Assembly: GCA_944323775.1 (NCBI GenBank)
Contig: CALUTT010000019.1
Span: 1 to 59,709 of the forward strand
Length of the DNA stretch: 59,709 nucleotides
From: an uncultured Bacteroidales bacterium
Lineage (GTDB): Bacteria > Bacteroidota > Bacteroidia > Bacteroidales > UBA932
Direction: 5' to 3'
Each line of letters begins with the position of its first letter. The stretch's first letter is position 1. Made by a program: the position numbers and the translations under genes. Below are positions 7,735-16,844 of this stretch, piece after piece. The notes under the pieces were generated by a model. That model was given only the letters and a program-made list of their open reading frames with translations. It did not search any database and was not told the origin of the DNA.

Positions 7735-9185
7735 ACTGGAAGGTAATTAGCAGGAATACGGGCTATGCCCTGCTCGTGAGCGCACTGTTCATGCTGTTCT
7801 CAATCATCATATCGATGGCGGACGGCAACGACTCTGCGCTTGCGGCTCTGATCATATCTTTCACGATTACCTTCATAGTCGGAATCTTTCCTTTCATATT
7901 CGTCCGCAAGACCGAGGTCATATCCCTGAAGGAAGGGTATGTGATTATTACGCTTTCATGGCTCATGTCCTTTATCTTCGGAATGCTTCCGTATGCACTG
8001 TGGGGCGGTCCGTTCACGCTGCAGAATGCACTTTTCGAGTCAGTAAGCGGATACACGACCTGCGGAGCGACAATCCTTGACAAGGTAGAGGTTCTTCCGC
8101 GGAGCCTGCTTTTCTGGAGGGCGTCCACCCACTTCATCGGCGGTCTGGGAGTAGTAGTGTTCCTTCTTCTGATTATTCCGGAGTCCAGCCCGATGCGCAT
8201 GAGACTGACCAACATGGAACTGACTTCGCTGAGCAGGAGCGGGTATTCTTCGAATACCAACAAAGTCGTTTACATATTCGCTTATGTGTACATAGTGCTG
8301 ATCCTTCTCGCCTTCATAGCATATATGCTGGCTGGAATGTCCCCGTTCGAGGCCATATGCCATGCGATGAGCGTCGTGTCGACCGGAGGGTTCAGTACCA
8401 GGAACCTGTCGATAGCGGCTTTCGACTCGGTCGCCGTCGAGGCGGTAACCATACTGTTCATGTATCTTTCCTCGCTGCATTTCGGCGTGCTGTACCTCAC
8501 CGTGATATCCCGGTCATTCAAACCGCTGAACAATCCCGTCTTCAAGGTCTACACCATTGGCCTGCTTTCGGTATCCGTCATCATAGCCGCGGGACTGAAG
8601 TTCTCGGGGCAGTGCGAAAACTGGGGTGATTCCCTCTGGGGAGCTCTGTTCAGTACGGTATCCTTTGTGTCGACGACAGGTTTCGCGATTCTCGACAATG
8701 CCACCTGGCCGTTCTGGATGGTGCTTCTGATAGCGTTCTGCTGCTTGATCTGCGGCAGTTCGGGCTCTACATGTTCGGGTCTCAAGGTGGACCGGGCTGT
8801 GCTGTTCTTCAAGTCCCTCGGCCGCTATGTCGGGAACATCCTTCATCCGACGTCCGTGAACGAGATCCGTATGGGGAGGAAGATACTGCGTGACGAAGAG
8901 GTCTATCCGCATCTTCTGTACATCGGACTGTACATGCTCGTGCTGCTGATTTCAACTTTTATATGTGTGGCATCCGGAATGAAGTTCGAGGAGTCGTACG
9001 TGGCTTCCGTGATGCTGACCGGCAATGTCGGGCCCGGATGCGGAGCAATGGGCACCATGGGCTCTTTCAACAGCATCCCCATGCTCGCGAAGATAGCGCT
9101 GTCGGTGGACATGTTCCTCGGAAGAATCGAGATCTATCCGGTGCTTGCCGTTGCCGGAATGATTTTCGGACGCAGGAGGAGGTGA
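7731..9185 (+). CDS. trkH: TrkH/KtrB-type potassium transporter membrane subunit
   Basis: A 484-residue polytopic inner-membrane protein with four M1-P-M2 repeats. Selectivity-filter loops are visible as SGYTTCGAT, VSTGGFST, VSTTGFAIL and MLTGNVGPG. It imports K+ together with a cytoplasmic Rossmann (TrkA/KtrA-type) subunit. No such gene is in the window, so TrkA must be elsewhere or be replaced. It overlaps the upstream HAMP-like gene by 4 bases. The downstream helicase gene begins 2 bases after its stop. Confidence 0.92.
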   Translation: MNWKVISRNTGYALLVSALFMLFSIIISMADGNDSALAALIISFTITFIVGIFPFIFVRKTEVISLKEGYVIITLSWLMSFIFGMLPYALWGGPFTLQNALFESVSGYTTCGATILDKVEVLPRSLLFWRASTHFIGGLGVVVFLLLIIPESSPMRMRLTNMELTSLSRSGYSSNTNKVVYIFAYVYIVLILLAFIAYMLAGMSPFEAICHAMSVVSTGGFSTRNLSIAAFDSVAVEAVTILFMYLSSLHFGVLYLTVISRSFKPLNNPVFKVYTIGLLSVSVIIAAGLKFSGQCENWGDSLWGALFSTVSFVSTTGFAILDNATWPFWMVLLIAFCCLICGSSGSTCSGLKVDRAVLFFKSLGRYVGNILHPTSVNEIRMGRKILRDEEVYPHLLYIGLYMLVLLISTFICVASGMKFEESYVASVMLTGNVGPGCGAMGTMGSFNSIPMLAKIALSVDMFLGRIEIYPVLAVAGMIFGRRRR

Positions 9186-9186
9186 C

Positions 9187-10614
9187 ATGGAAAGGAGCGA
9201 CTTCCTGTATTCAGCGTTTCTCAGACGGTTCGGGGCTGATCCGACGACGTGCCAGGATTCTCTTTTCCGTACCGCCGCGGAATTCATCACATGTGACGAT
9301 TCGGACATACTCGTTGTCAACGGATATGCCGGCACGGGCAAGACGACTGCCGTTTCGTCCATAGTGTCGGCCTTGTCAGACATGGGGGCTCCCTCGGTGC
9401 TGCTGGCTCCTACGGGACGTTCGGCAAAGGTTCTTGCCGAGGTGTCCCGCCGCCCGGCCTTTACGATACACAAGCACATCTACCGGCAGAAAGCCATGGG
9501 AGAAGACGGCTACGGGAGTTTCTCGCTTGCTCCGAACAAGTCGAAGAGCACACTTTTCGTAGTTGACGAGGTGTCGCTGATCGGAACAGGGACTGCGCAG
9601 GACGGAGCCGGAGTGTCGTTCGGGTCGGGCAATCTGCTCGAAGACCTGGTGACGTTCGTCAGGAACGGAGATGACTGCCGGCTGGTGCTTGTGGGTGACG
9701 CCGCCCAGCTTCCTCCCGTCGGGATGGACTCCTCTCCGGCTCTGACAGAAGATTACATGAGGCTGTTCGGGGGAGTGAGGTTCTGTACTCTGACCTCAGT
9801 CGTGAGGCAGGGCGCCGAGTCCGGAATATTGCGCAACGCAACTGCCCTGAGGAAACTGATTTCATCCGGGGAGACGGCTTTCAGAGGTGTGAAATTCGAC
9901 CTTTCCGGCTGCACTGACATGAGCCGTGTCAGCGGTCCGGAGCTGGTCGAGTCCCTCTCGGACGCATACTCCCGTTATGGGGAAGACGAGACGATAGTGC
10001 TGTGCCGTTCAAACAAGCGGGCAATCCGATACAACATGGGAATCAGATCGATGGTGCAGTTCAAGGAGGAAGAGCTCGTGCGCGGAGACAAGCTGATGAT
10101 AGTGAAGAACTGCTACCAGTTCGTCGAAGACATCCCCGGGCTTGACTATATCGCCAACGGCGACATTGCAAAGCTTGTCTCCCTGTCTTCCCACGAAGAG
10201 CGGTACGGACTTCATTTTGCAGATGCACTCCTGAGTTTCCCTGACTATGACGATGCCCATGTGAGGGCCAAGGTCTGTCTCGATACTCTCTGCTCCGAGT
10301 CCGCGACACTTACGCGGGAGCAGCAGGATGCCCTGTTCCATGGAGCATGGGAGGACTATTCCGACCGTGGAAGCAAGAGAAAGATATGGTCATCGGTCAG
10401 GGAAGACCCGTATTTCAACGCCCTGCAGCTGAAATACGCCGATGCCGTGACCTGCCACAAGTCACAGGGCGGACAGTGGAAATGTGTGTTCATAGACTTC
10501 CCGTTCTGGCTTGACGAATTCAGCCGGGATGACCTGAAATGGCTGTATACCGCCCTCACGCGTGCCGTCGAGAAAGTCTTTCTGGTCAATTTCCCCGACA
10601 GCTTTTTCGCATAG
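9187..10614 (+). CDS. RecD-like ATP-dependent DNA helicase (AAA_30, UvrD_C_2)
   Basis: A 475-residue superfamily-1 helicase-like protein. Walker A is GYAGTGKTT (about residues 44-52). Walker B is VVDEVSLIG, and motif III is LVGDAAQLPPVG. A C-terminal UvrD_C_2 segment carries CHKSQGGQWKCVFID followed by LYTALTRAVEKVFLV. It resembles stand-alone RecD/Pif1-like helicases common in Bacteroidota rather than a RecBCD subunit, since no recB or recC is nearby. A GGAGGAGGT ribosome-binding site lies inside the end of trkH. It is likely the last gene of the 6922-10614 operon. Confidence 0.87.
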   Translation: MERSDFLYSAFLRRFGADPTTCQDSLFRTAAEFITCDDSDILVVNGYAGTGKTTAVSSIVSALSDMGAPSVLLAPTGRSAKVLAEVSRRPAFTIHKHIYRQKAMGEDGYGSFSLAPNKSKSTLFVVDEVSLIGTGTAQDGAGVSFGSGNLLEDLVTFVRNGDDCRLVLVGDAAQLPPVGMDSSPALTEDYMRLFGGVRFCTLTSVVRQGAESGILRNATALRKLISSGETAFRGVKFDLSGCTDMSRVSGPELVESLSDAYSRYGEDETIVLCRSNKRAIRYNMGIRSMVQFKEEELVRGDKLMIVKNCYQFVEDIPGLDYIANGDIAKLVSLSSHEERYGLHFADALLSFPDYDDAHVRAKVCLDTLCSESATLTREQQDALFHGAWEDYSDRGSKRKIWSSVREDPYFNALQLKYADAVTCHKSQGGQWKCVFIDFPFWLDEFSRDDLKWLYTALTRAVEKVFLVNFPDSFFA

Positions 10615-10647
10615 CCGCCCTTGAACCGACAATGTTGTGATACTGCT

Positions 10648-12513
10648 ATGACTGATATGAGAAAAATCGTTTTTTCAATTGTTTTCCTGGCGGCTCTCGC
10701 CGCAGTGGGAGGCACTGCGCGGGCCGCATCCGCTCTGCCGGAGAACCCGACCCCGTCCCCCGACAGTACCATGGTCGCCTTCACCAGAGACGGGGACCTG
10801 TGGGTCATGAATGTTGCAGACTCTTCCGAGACAAGGCTTACTTTCGACGGTTCGTCCGAAATACTGAACGGCTATGCGTCATGGGTGTATTACGAGGAGA
10901 TTTTCGGCCGTGCCTCGAACTACAGGGCGTTCTGGTGGAGCCATGACTCGCGGAAGCTTGGATTCTACCGCTTCGACAATTCAGGTGTCGGAGTCTTCCC
11001 CATATTCTCCCCGTTCGGGCAGAACGGCAGCCTTAGGCTGACACGCTACCCAAAGGCCGGACAGCCGAATCCTTCCGTAAGGATCGGTATCGCAGATGTC
11101 TGCAGCGGAGAGACGGTCTGGGCGGATTTCCCCGACGACTCCGGGCAGTATTTCGGAACCCCGTTCTGGGGCCCGGACTCACGTGAACTCTACGTGAGCA
11201 GGGAGCCGCGCAGGCAGAGTGTGCTCGACCTCTATGCGGTCAGCGCGGATGACGGCAGCAAGAGACAGGTCTACCATGAGGAATATCCCACCTGGGTCGA
11301 ATGGATAGAAGGAATGCTGTTCACTGACGACGGTCTCTACATGGCAAGGAACTTCGAGACAGGATGGGAGCAGGTGTATTTCCTCGGCTATGACGGTTCC
11401 CTGAGGCGTCTGACAGACGGAGAGAACTGGGATATCGACCTCCTTCGTGCAGACCCTCGGCGCGGTGACGTGTGGTTTACGGCCAGGCGTGACTCCCGCC
11501 TCCATACGGCACTCTACAGGCTGGACCGCCGTGGCAGGGTGACTGCACTGACGGACCCTGAGATGAACGTCAGGTCGGTGGAGTTTTCAGATGACGGAAA
11601 GACTTTTACCGCGACGGCGTCCACTGCAAGGCAGCCGTGGCGGAAAATCGGCGGCAGGACCGACAGGTGTGACTGGAAATACCTCACTGACCTGCCGGAC
11701 ACTGACCTTTCTGCGCTGCCTTCTCCTCAGATAGTTAAGATCGAACATGACGGATACGATCTGTATGCCCTGATGAGCCTTCCCGACGGCTTCGATCCGG
11801 ACAAGCGCTATCCTGTGGTTATGCAGCTGTACGGCGGACCGGGCACTCCGTACGTCCGCGATACCTGGGCAGACAGGGATGCCTCTGATGCGTGGTGCTT
11901 TTCGAACGGCGTGATATATATCGTGTGCGACCCGCGTTCATCCGGCGAGAACGGCCGCAAGGGCATGGACGAAGCCTTCAGGCAGATGACGGTGATCGAG
12001 CTGGACGATTATATTGCATGGGCGGAGTGGCTGCGCAGTCTTCCTTATGTCGACGGGGCCCGGATAGGGGTGAAAGGTTTCTCGTTCGGAGGGACGACCA
12101 CCGCCATGCTGGTTCTTCGCTACCCGGAGTATTTCCGCTGCGGAATAGCCGGAGGCGGAGTTTATGACTGGACTCTTTACGATTCCCATTACACGGAGAG
12201 GTTCATGGACACGCCTCAGGCGAATCCGGAAGGGTATGAGAAGGCCGGAGTGATAGCCTGGGTGCCGAAGGTGTTCGCATCTGGCTCCGGGGACTTGCCC
12301 CAGCCTGGAGCGCTGAGACTCACCCACGGGACGGGAGACGACAACGTGCACTGCCAGAACACCCTTCTTCTTGCAGATGCCCTGCAGAAGGCAGGATACC
12401 AGTTCGAACTGATGCTGTATCCTGACGGCATGCACGGATACCGCGGATATCAGGGGGCCCATGACAAGGCTGCGGAGGCCGCCTTCTGGACCAGGTGGCT
12501 TCTCGGAGAGTGA
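10648..12513 (+). CDS. DPP-IV-type S9 prolyl dipeptidyl peptidase, exported, short form
   Basis: A 621-residue exported serine peptidase. A signal peptide (MRKIVFSIVFLAALAAVGG, ending near ARA) precedes a beta-propeller (DPPIV_N; YASWVYYEEIFGRAS is diagnostic) and an alpha/beta-hydrolase S9 domain. The catalytic residues are visible as GFSFGG (Ser about 479), HGTGDDNVH (Asp about 564) and DGMHGY (His about 596). YTERFMDTPQANPEGY also matches DPP-IV. Bacterial DPP-IV proteins usually exceed 700 residues. Here the first part of the propeller is missing and the mature protein begins almost at a WVMNV blade. Two in-frame ATGs (10648, 10657) are possible. Confidence 0.87.
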   Translation: MTDMRKIVFSIVFLAALAAVGGTARAASALPENPTPSPDSTMVAFTRDGDLWVMNVADSSETRLTFDGSSEILNGYASWVYYEEIFGRASNYRAFWWSHDSRKLGFYRFDNSGVGVFPIFSPFGQNGSLRLTRYPKAGQPNPSVRIGIADVCSGETVWADFPDDSGQYFGTPFWGPDSRELYVSREPRRQSVLDLYAVSADDGSKRQVYHEEYPTWVEWIEGMLFTDDGLYMARNFETGWEQVYFLGYDGSLRRLTDGENWDIDLLRADPRRGDVWFTARRDSRLHTALYRLDRRGRVTALTDPEMNVRSVEFSDDGKTFTATASTARQPWRKIGGRTDRCDWKYLTDLPDTDLSALPSPQIVKIEHDGYDLYALMSLPDGFDPDKRYPVVMQLYGGPGTPYVRDTWADRDASDAWCFSNGVIYIVCDPRSSGENGRKGMDEAFRQMTVIELDDYIAWAEWLRSLPYVDGARIGVKGFSFGGTTTAMLVLRYPEYFRCGIAGGGVYDWTLYDSHYTERFMDTPQANPEGYEKAGVIAWVPKVFASGSGDLPQPGALRLTHGTGDDNVHCQNTLLLADALQKAGYQFELMLYPDGMHGYRGYQGAHDKAAEAAFWTRWLLGE

Positions 12514-12532
12514 CATGCCGGAGAGACAGGCA

Positions 12533-12568
12533 CAATTACGGCCGGGAAGAGATTCCCGGCCGTAATTG
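12533..12568. terminator. Perfect 16-bp hairpin between convergent genes
   Basis: An inverted repeat has arms at 12533-12548 and 12553-12568, 16 perfect pairs, closed by a 4-base GAGA loop (GNRA type). It sits between the DPP-IV stop (12513) and the phosphohexomutase stop (12589). It probably acts as a bidirectional terminator, although flanking T-runs are short. Confidence 0.75.
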
Positions 12569-12588
12569 CAAAATGCTGAGTCGAAGTG

Positions 12589-14250
12589 TCAGTCGCAGAA
12601 CTGTTTCTTGAGAGCCTCCACCTTGGCATCGGCATCGTCACCTTTGGCTCCGAAGTAGAACTTGATCTTCGGTTCCGTGCCTGAAGGACGGACTGAAACC
12701 ACGTCTCCCGCCTCGTCGAAGAACTGGAGCACGTTTGATGAAGGCTGTCCAGTCTTTTCAGGCTCAAGGTAGTCGATTACTTTCGTGACGGGCGAGCCGC
12801 AGAGCTCTTTCGGGGGATTGGCGCGGAAGTCCGCCATCATCTGCTGGATTTCTCTGGCTCCTGCGATTCCCTTGCGGACAACGGACACCAGGCCCTCCTT
12901 GCGGTACCCGTACTCGCCGTAGATTTTCTGGAGCAGCTGGTAGAGCGTGAGTCCCTGCTCGGCAGCCCATGCGGCGCACTCTGCAACCATCATGGAGCTG
13001 ACCTGGGCATCCTTGTCGCGCACGAACTGGCCGACATTGAATCCGTAGCTTTCCTCACCTCCGCATATGAACTCGCCTGTGGCCTCATTTCTCTTGACAA
13101 CTTCGGCAATGTACTTGAATCCGGTCAGCACGTTGTATACCGGGACCCCGAAACTCTTGCAGATGTCGGTGATGAGTTCGGTCGTGACTATGGTCTTTAC
13201 AACGTATTTCCCGGGTCCGAGCGTGCCGAGTTCCTTGCGGCGGCTGAGAATGTAGTAGGTGAGTATCGATGCCGTCTGGTTGCCGTTCAGCAGCACGAGC
13301 CTGCCGTCATTGTCTCTCACCGCGATTCCTAGACGGTCCGCGTCAGGGTCTGTTCCCATGACGAGGTCCGCACCGGTCTGCTCCGCCTTCTGGAGGGCCA
13401 GCTTGAGTGCGGCCGGTTCCTCAGGGTTGGGCGATACCACGGTAGGGAAGTTGCCGTCGGAAACATCCTGCTCAGGGACATGGATGATGTCGGTGAATCC
13501 GAGCCTGCCGAGGATTTCCGGAACGAGCCTGACTCCGCATCCGTGCAGAGGAGTGTAGACTATCTTGAGGCCGGAATGTTTCCTGCATGCTTCGGGGCTC
13601 AGGCTGAGCGAGAGAAGGTCGTCTACGTAGCGCCTGTCAACGTCTGCGCCCATTGCCTCTATTTCTCCGCAGCGCAGGCCGGACTTGAACTTGACCATCG
13701 AGGGATCCGTGATCTTGGCCACCTCGGCGACGATCTCCTTGTCGACCGGGGACGTCACCTGCCCTCCGTCGGACCAGCTGACCTTGTATCCGTTGTACTC
13801 CTTTGGATTGTGAGACGCGGTTATCATGATTCCGGCAACCGCCTTTTTCAGCCTGACGGCGTAGCTCATTTCAGGCGTAGGACGGATGTTGTCGAAGATG
13901 TATACGTGGATGCAGTTCGCAGAAAGGACATCCGCCGCTATCTTTGCGAACTCCTTGCTGTTGTTGCGGGAGTCATAGGAGATGCAGACTTTGGGGTCGT
14001 CTCCGTCATAGTGGGACAGGATGTAGTTCGCAAGGCCCTGAGTGGCCATTCCTACGGTGTACTTGTTCATCCTGTTGGTCCCGACGCCCATTATGCCTCT
14101 CAGACCGCCGGTGCCGAATTCCAGGTTTTTCCCGAATGCGTCCTCAAGTTCGGCGGGATCGCCTCCCAGCATCTGGCGTACCTTGATCTTGGTTTCCTGG
14201 TCGAAGTCCCCCTCGAGCCAGGCTCTGGCTTTCTGTTCAAATTCTTTCAT
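12589..14250 (-). CDS. Phosphoglucomutase/phosphomannomutase (alpha-D-phosphohexomutase)
   Basis: A 553-residue enzyme interconverting hexose 1- and 6-phosphates. The family motifs appear in order: GTGGLRGIMGVGTNRMN near the N-terminus, the phosphoserine loop TASHNPKEYNGYK, the Mg-binding loop DPDADRLGIAV, the sugar-binding loop GGEESYGFNVG, and the phosphate-binding RPSGTEPKIKFY near the C-terminus. Length fits the PgcA/PGM2-like subgroup common in Bacteroidota. It could supply glucose 1-phosphate for the rml and ugd products encoded further along. It is monocistronic, with its own -7 box and a strong hairpin after it. Confidence 0.93.
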   Translation of the reverse strand: MKEFEQKARAWLEGDFDQETKIKVRQMLGGDPAELEDAFGKNLEFGTGGLRGIMGVGTNRMNKYTVGMATQGLANYILSHYDGDDPKVCISYDSRNNSKEFAKIAADVLSANCIHVYIFDNIRPTPEMSYAVRLKKAVAGIMITASHNPKEYNGYKVSWSDGGQVTSPVDKEIVAEVAKITDPSMVKFKSGLRCGEIEAMGADVDRRYVDDLLSLSLSPEACRKHSGLKIVYTPLHGCGVRLVPEILGRLGFTDIIHVPEQDVSDGNFPTVVSPNPEEPAALKLALQKAEQTGADLVMGTDPDADRLGIAVRDNDGRLVLLNGNQTASILTYYILSRRKELGTLGPGKYVVKTIVTTELITDICKSFGVPVYNVLTGFKYIAEVVKRNEATGEFICGGEESYGFNVGQFVRDKDAQVSSMMVAECAAWAAEQGLTLYQLLQKIYGEYGYRKEGLVSVVRKGIAGAREIQQMMADFRANPPKELCGSPVTKVIDYLEPEKTGQPSSNVLQFFDEAGDVVSVRPSGTEPKIKFYFGAKGDDADAKVEALKKQFCD

Positions 14251-14295
14251 TGGTAAATCAGTTTGATATCTGTTCAGTCAAGTGTTTGCAACTCT

Positions 14296-14303
14296 CAAAG
14301 TTA
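14296..14303 (-). promoter_or_regulatory. -7 box TAACTTTG for the phosphohexomutase gene
   Basis: The minus strand reads TAACTTTG, 45 bases before the start at 14250. It is back to back with the box at 14326. Confidence 0.45.
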
Positions 14304-14325
14304 AGAAAAAATGTCCATAATTAGC

Positions 14326-14333
14326 TACCTTTG
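14326..14333 (+). promoter_or_regulatory. -7 box TACCTTTG almost touching the methyltransferase start
   Basis: TAnnTTTG ends 5 bases before the ATG at 14339. If used, transcription would begin at or beside the start codon, giving a leaderless message. Confidence 0.48.
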
Positions 14334-14338
14334 CCGTC

Positions 14339-15481
14339 ATGAAAAGCAAAAAGAGTTTTGCACAGATTCTCCAGGGAATGGAGACGGAGCAGAACCGCAG
14401 GATCCGTCGCAAGCTCCCTGCGTGGCAGGGACATGACATCGTGGTCCCCACGGCCCTGGCTCTGGAACAGTGTTCCTCCTCTGTAACCGCTTCCTATAAG
14501 GCGTCGCTTGTCGTCTCCCGTTTCGGCGGAAGGCTGCGCTCAGTGTGCGACATAACCGGCGGCCTTGGTTCGGACTGCGCCGCATTCGCCGCCGTCTCCG
14601 ACAAGGTCTGGTATTTCGAGAAGAACCCGAGGCTTGCCGATGCCGCCCGTCACAACTGTTCCCTGCTTGGACTGGAAAACATAGAGTTCCGTTGCGGGGA
14701 GGTCGGACCGGATACCCTGCTTCCGGAATGCGACCTGATCTACGCCGACCCTGCCAGGAGGGATTCTTCCGGCCACAAGCTGTTCATGCTTGAAGACTGT
14801 TCGCCTGACATCGCAGGCCTGTATCCTTTCCTTCTGGAACGGGCTCCGGTGCTGATGGTGAAACTCTCTCCGATGGCGGATCTCAGCATGGTGGCGGGAC
14901 GCTTCGGCTCCAGCCTGCGCGAAGTCCACATAGTCTGCCACGGAGGTGAGGTGAAGGAACTGCTATGCGTTCTCGAGGCGGAGGAAGGCCGATTCCGCGG
15001 CATTCGCGTGGCCGTCCTGTCCGGAGACAGCGGGGAGGTATCGGCCGGTTTCTCGTTTCTTCCTGAAGAAGAACAGGCTGCGCCGCTCCTTCTTGCCGAC
15101 TGCCTGCATGCGTCTCAGGTGCTGCTCGAGCCAAGTGCCGGAATGCTCAAGTCCGGCGCGTTCAAGCTGGTATGTACACGGTTCGGGCTGCGGAAACTCG
15201 CTCCGTCCACCCACCTGTATGTGCTTCAGGGAGAGAGTCTGCCTCCCGAGGGCCTTTTCAGGCGCTATGCCGTCGAGGAAGTCCTCCCGATGGATTCCGG
15301 CTCGATTGCCGCCGTCAGGTCCCGTGGCCTGCATGCGGGCGTGAGCGCTAGGAACATAAGGATGGACAGCGAGGAACTGAGAAAACGCACGGGATGCATT
15401 CCTGGCGGAGACATGCATCTGTTCGGCTGCATGACGAGCTGTCAGGGAAACGTGCTCGTGGTCTCGAGGCGCATCCTCTGA
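14339..15481 (+). CDS. THUMP-like class I SAM-dependent methyltransferase
   Basis: A 380-residue protein of a family widespread in Bacteroidota and annotated THUMP-like. A Rossmann methyltransferase core carries DITGGLGSDCAAFA (SAM loop, about residues 64-77), an acidic end of strand 2 (WYFEKNPRLA) and the DPARR motif (IYADPARRDSSG). Next comes KLSPMADLSMVAG, and a C-terminal wing has CIPGGDMHLFG. The substrate is unknown; an RNA or amino-acid target is possible. The N-terminus before RRKLPAWQG appears shorter than in many relatives. No ribosome-binding site is apparent, consistent with the promoter box just upstream. Confidence 0.8.
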   Translation: MKSKKSFAQILQGMETEQNRRIRRKLPAWQGHDIVVPTALALEQCSSSVTASYKASLVVSRFGGRLRSVCDITGGLGSDCAAFAAVSDKVWYFEKNPRLADAARHNCSLLGLENIEFRCGEVGPDTLLPECDLIYADPARRDSSGHKLFMLEDCSPDIAGLYPFLLERAPVLMVKLSPMADLSMVAGRFGSSLREVHIVCHGGEVKELLCVLEAEEGRFRGIRVAVLSGDSGEVSAGFSFLPEEEQAAPLLLADCLHASQVLLEPSAGMLKSGAFKLVCTRFGLRKLAPSTHLYVLQGESLPPEGLFRRYAVEEVLPMDSGSIAAVRSRGLHAGVSARNIRMDSEELRKRTGCIPGGDMHLFGCMTSCQGNVLVVSRRIL

Positions 15482-15497
15482 GCCTGCGGGACGGTGG

Positions 15498-16127
15498 TCA
15501 GTTCCCGTTGTGCCTGCACCACTGTGAGAGCGGGCACTCTGGACATTTTGGCTTCTGGGCAGTGCAGACGTATCTCCCGTGCAGGATAAGCCAGTGATGG
15601 GCAATCGGGCGCAGCCTTTCCGGGATATGGCTTTCAAGGTCTTTTTCTACCGCGAGGGGAGTCTTCCCGTCGGAGAGCCCGAGCCTTTTTGAAACGCGGA
15701 ACACATGGGTGTCGACGGCAATGACAGGTTCTCCCCAGCATATCGAGGCCACGACGTTTGCCGTCTTTCTCCCGACGCCCGGAAGCGTCGTCAGTTCCTC
15801 GATCGTGGACGGCACCTGTGATCCGAAATCATTTACGAGCCTGCGCGCCATTTCCACCAGATGTTTCGCCTTGGCGTTGGGGTATGAGATGGACTTTATC
15901 AGCCGGTAGACATCTTCCGGAGAAGCTTCGGCGAGCTGCTTCGGTCCCGGATACGCCTCGAACAGAGCCGGGGTCGTCATGTTGACTCGCTTGTCCGTGC
16001 ACTGGGCTGAAAGCATCACGGCGACAAGCAGCTGGTAGCGTGAACTGAAGTTCAGCTCCGACTCGGCGACGGGAACATTCTTCTCGAAATACCCGAGGAT
16101 TGCGCTGAATCTCTGCTCTGTAGTCAT
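15498..16127 (-). CDS. nth: Endonuclease III (DNA glycosylase/AP lyase)
   Basis: A 209-residue base-excision-repair enzyme removing oxidised pyrimidines. It has the AQCTDKRVN segment with the lysine-containing pocket region, the helix-hairpin-helix LTTLPGVGRKTANVV (catalytic Lys in GRK) and the catalytic Asp in VDTHVFRVSKRLGL. The C-terminal [4Fe-4S] loop has four cysteines with the usual C-x6-C-x2-C-x5-C spacing (CTAQKPKCPECPLSQWC). Length is normal. Its start overlaps the end of the ftsE-like gene by 4 bases, so the two are translationally coupled. It converges on the methyltransferase gene 16 bases away. Confidence 0.94.
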   Translation of the reverse strand: MTTEQRFSAILGYFEKNVPVAESELNFSSRYQLLVAVMLSAQCTDKRVNMTTPALFEAYPGPKQLAEASPEDVYRLIKSISYPNAKAKHLVEMARRLVNDFGSQVPSTIEELTTLPGVGRKTANVVASICWGEPVIAVDTHVFRVSKRLGLSDGKTPLAVEKDLESHIPERLRPIAHHWLILHGRYVCTAQKPKCPECPLSQWCRHNGN

Positions 16128-16816
16128 GGCTGGGCCGCATGTTCGCGGCAGACTTCGTCCCTTATTTCGTAGATGCGTCCCGGGTAGCGTTCACATATGC
16201 TCCTGTTGTGTGTGACCATCACGATTGCGGTGCCTCTCTTCTCGTTTATGCTCTTCAGAAGGCGGAGGATTCCGTCTGCAGTCTCGTCGTCAAGGTTCCC
16301 GGTCGGCTCGTCAGCCACGATCAGCTCCGGTTCGTTGAGCAGGGCCCTGGCTATCGCAATGCGCTGCTGCTCTCCGCCGGAGAGCTGGTGGGGCATCTTG
16401 TGGGCCTTGGTAAGCATGTCCACTGACTTGAGAGTCTGCTTGATTCTCTCGTCCATAAGCCTTTTCTCCTTCCAGCCGGTCGCCTTCAGCACGAACGCAA
16501 GGTTGTCCTCGACGGTTCTGTCCATCAGCAGCTGGAAATCCTGGAAGACGACCCCGAGTTTGCGCCTGAGGTACGGAACGTCCTTTGAGCGCAGTCCATC
16601 GAGCCTGTACCCGCATACTGTACCGCTGCCTTTACCGAGGCGGTTCTCTGCGGTTATCGTCCTGATTATGGATGTCTTGCCGGTGCCGACCTTGCCGACT
16701 ATGTACACCATTTCCGATGGGAAGACCTGCATGTCCAGCCCGTAGACCACCGTGGTCTCGCCGTTTAGTATGTCCGCATCGGAAAAAGATATTACCGGAA
16801 CAAGCTTTTCTTCCAT
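16124..16816 (-). CDS. FtsE-like ABC transporter ATP-binding protein
   Basis: A 230-residue single ABC ATPase. It has Walker [10 protein letters not shown], a Q-loop [16 protein letters not shown], signature [16 protein letters not shown] and Walker [13 protein letters not shown] followed by a switch His in MVTHNRS. The size and sequence style match FtsE, which with FtsX activates peptidoglycan hydrolases during division. No ftsX is in the window, so LolD/MacB-type identity is possible. An open frame extends upstream, but [16 protein letters not shown] at 16816 is the natural start and lies just downstream of a minus-strand -7 box. It is coupled to nth by a 4-base overlap. Confidence 0.8.
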   Translation of the reverse strand: MEEKLVPVISFSDADILNGETTVVYGLDMQVFPSEMVYIVGKVGTGKTSIIRTITAENRLGKGSGTVCGYRLDGLRSKDVPYLRRKLGVVFQDFQLLMDRTVEDNLAFVLKATGWKEKRLMDERIKQTLKSVDMLTKAHKMPHQLSGGEQQRIAIARALLNEPELIVADEPTGNLDDETADGILRLLKSINEKRGTAIVMVTHNRSICERYPGRIYEIRDEVCREHAAQP

Positions 16817-16844
16817 GGGGGAGTATATTTTTTGGTGAACACTG

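Noticed and set aside
8963-9364. Arg-rich frame across the trkH/helicase junction.
   Set aside because: It overlaps two solid genes in another frame and has the low-complexity look of a shifted GC-rich frame.
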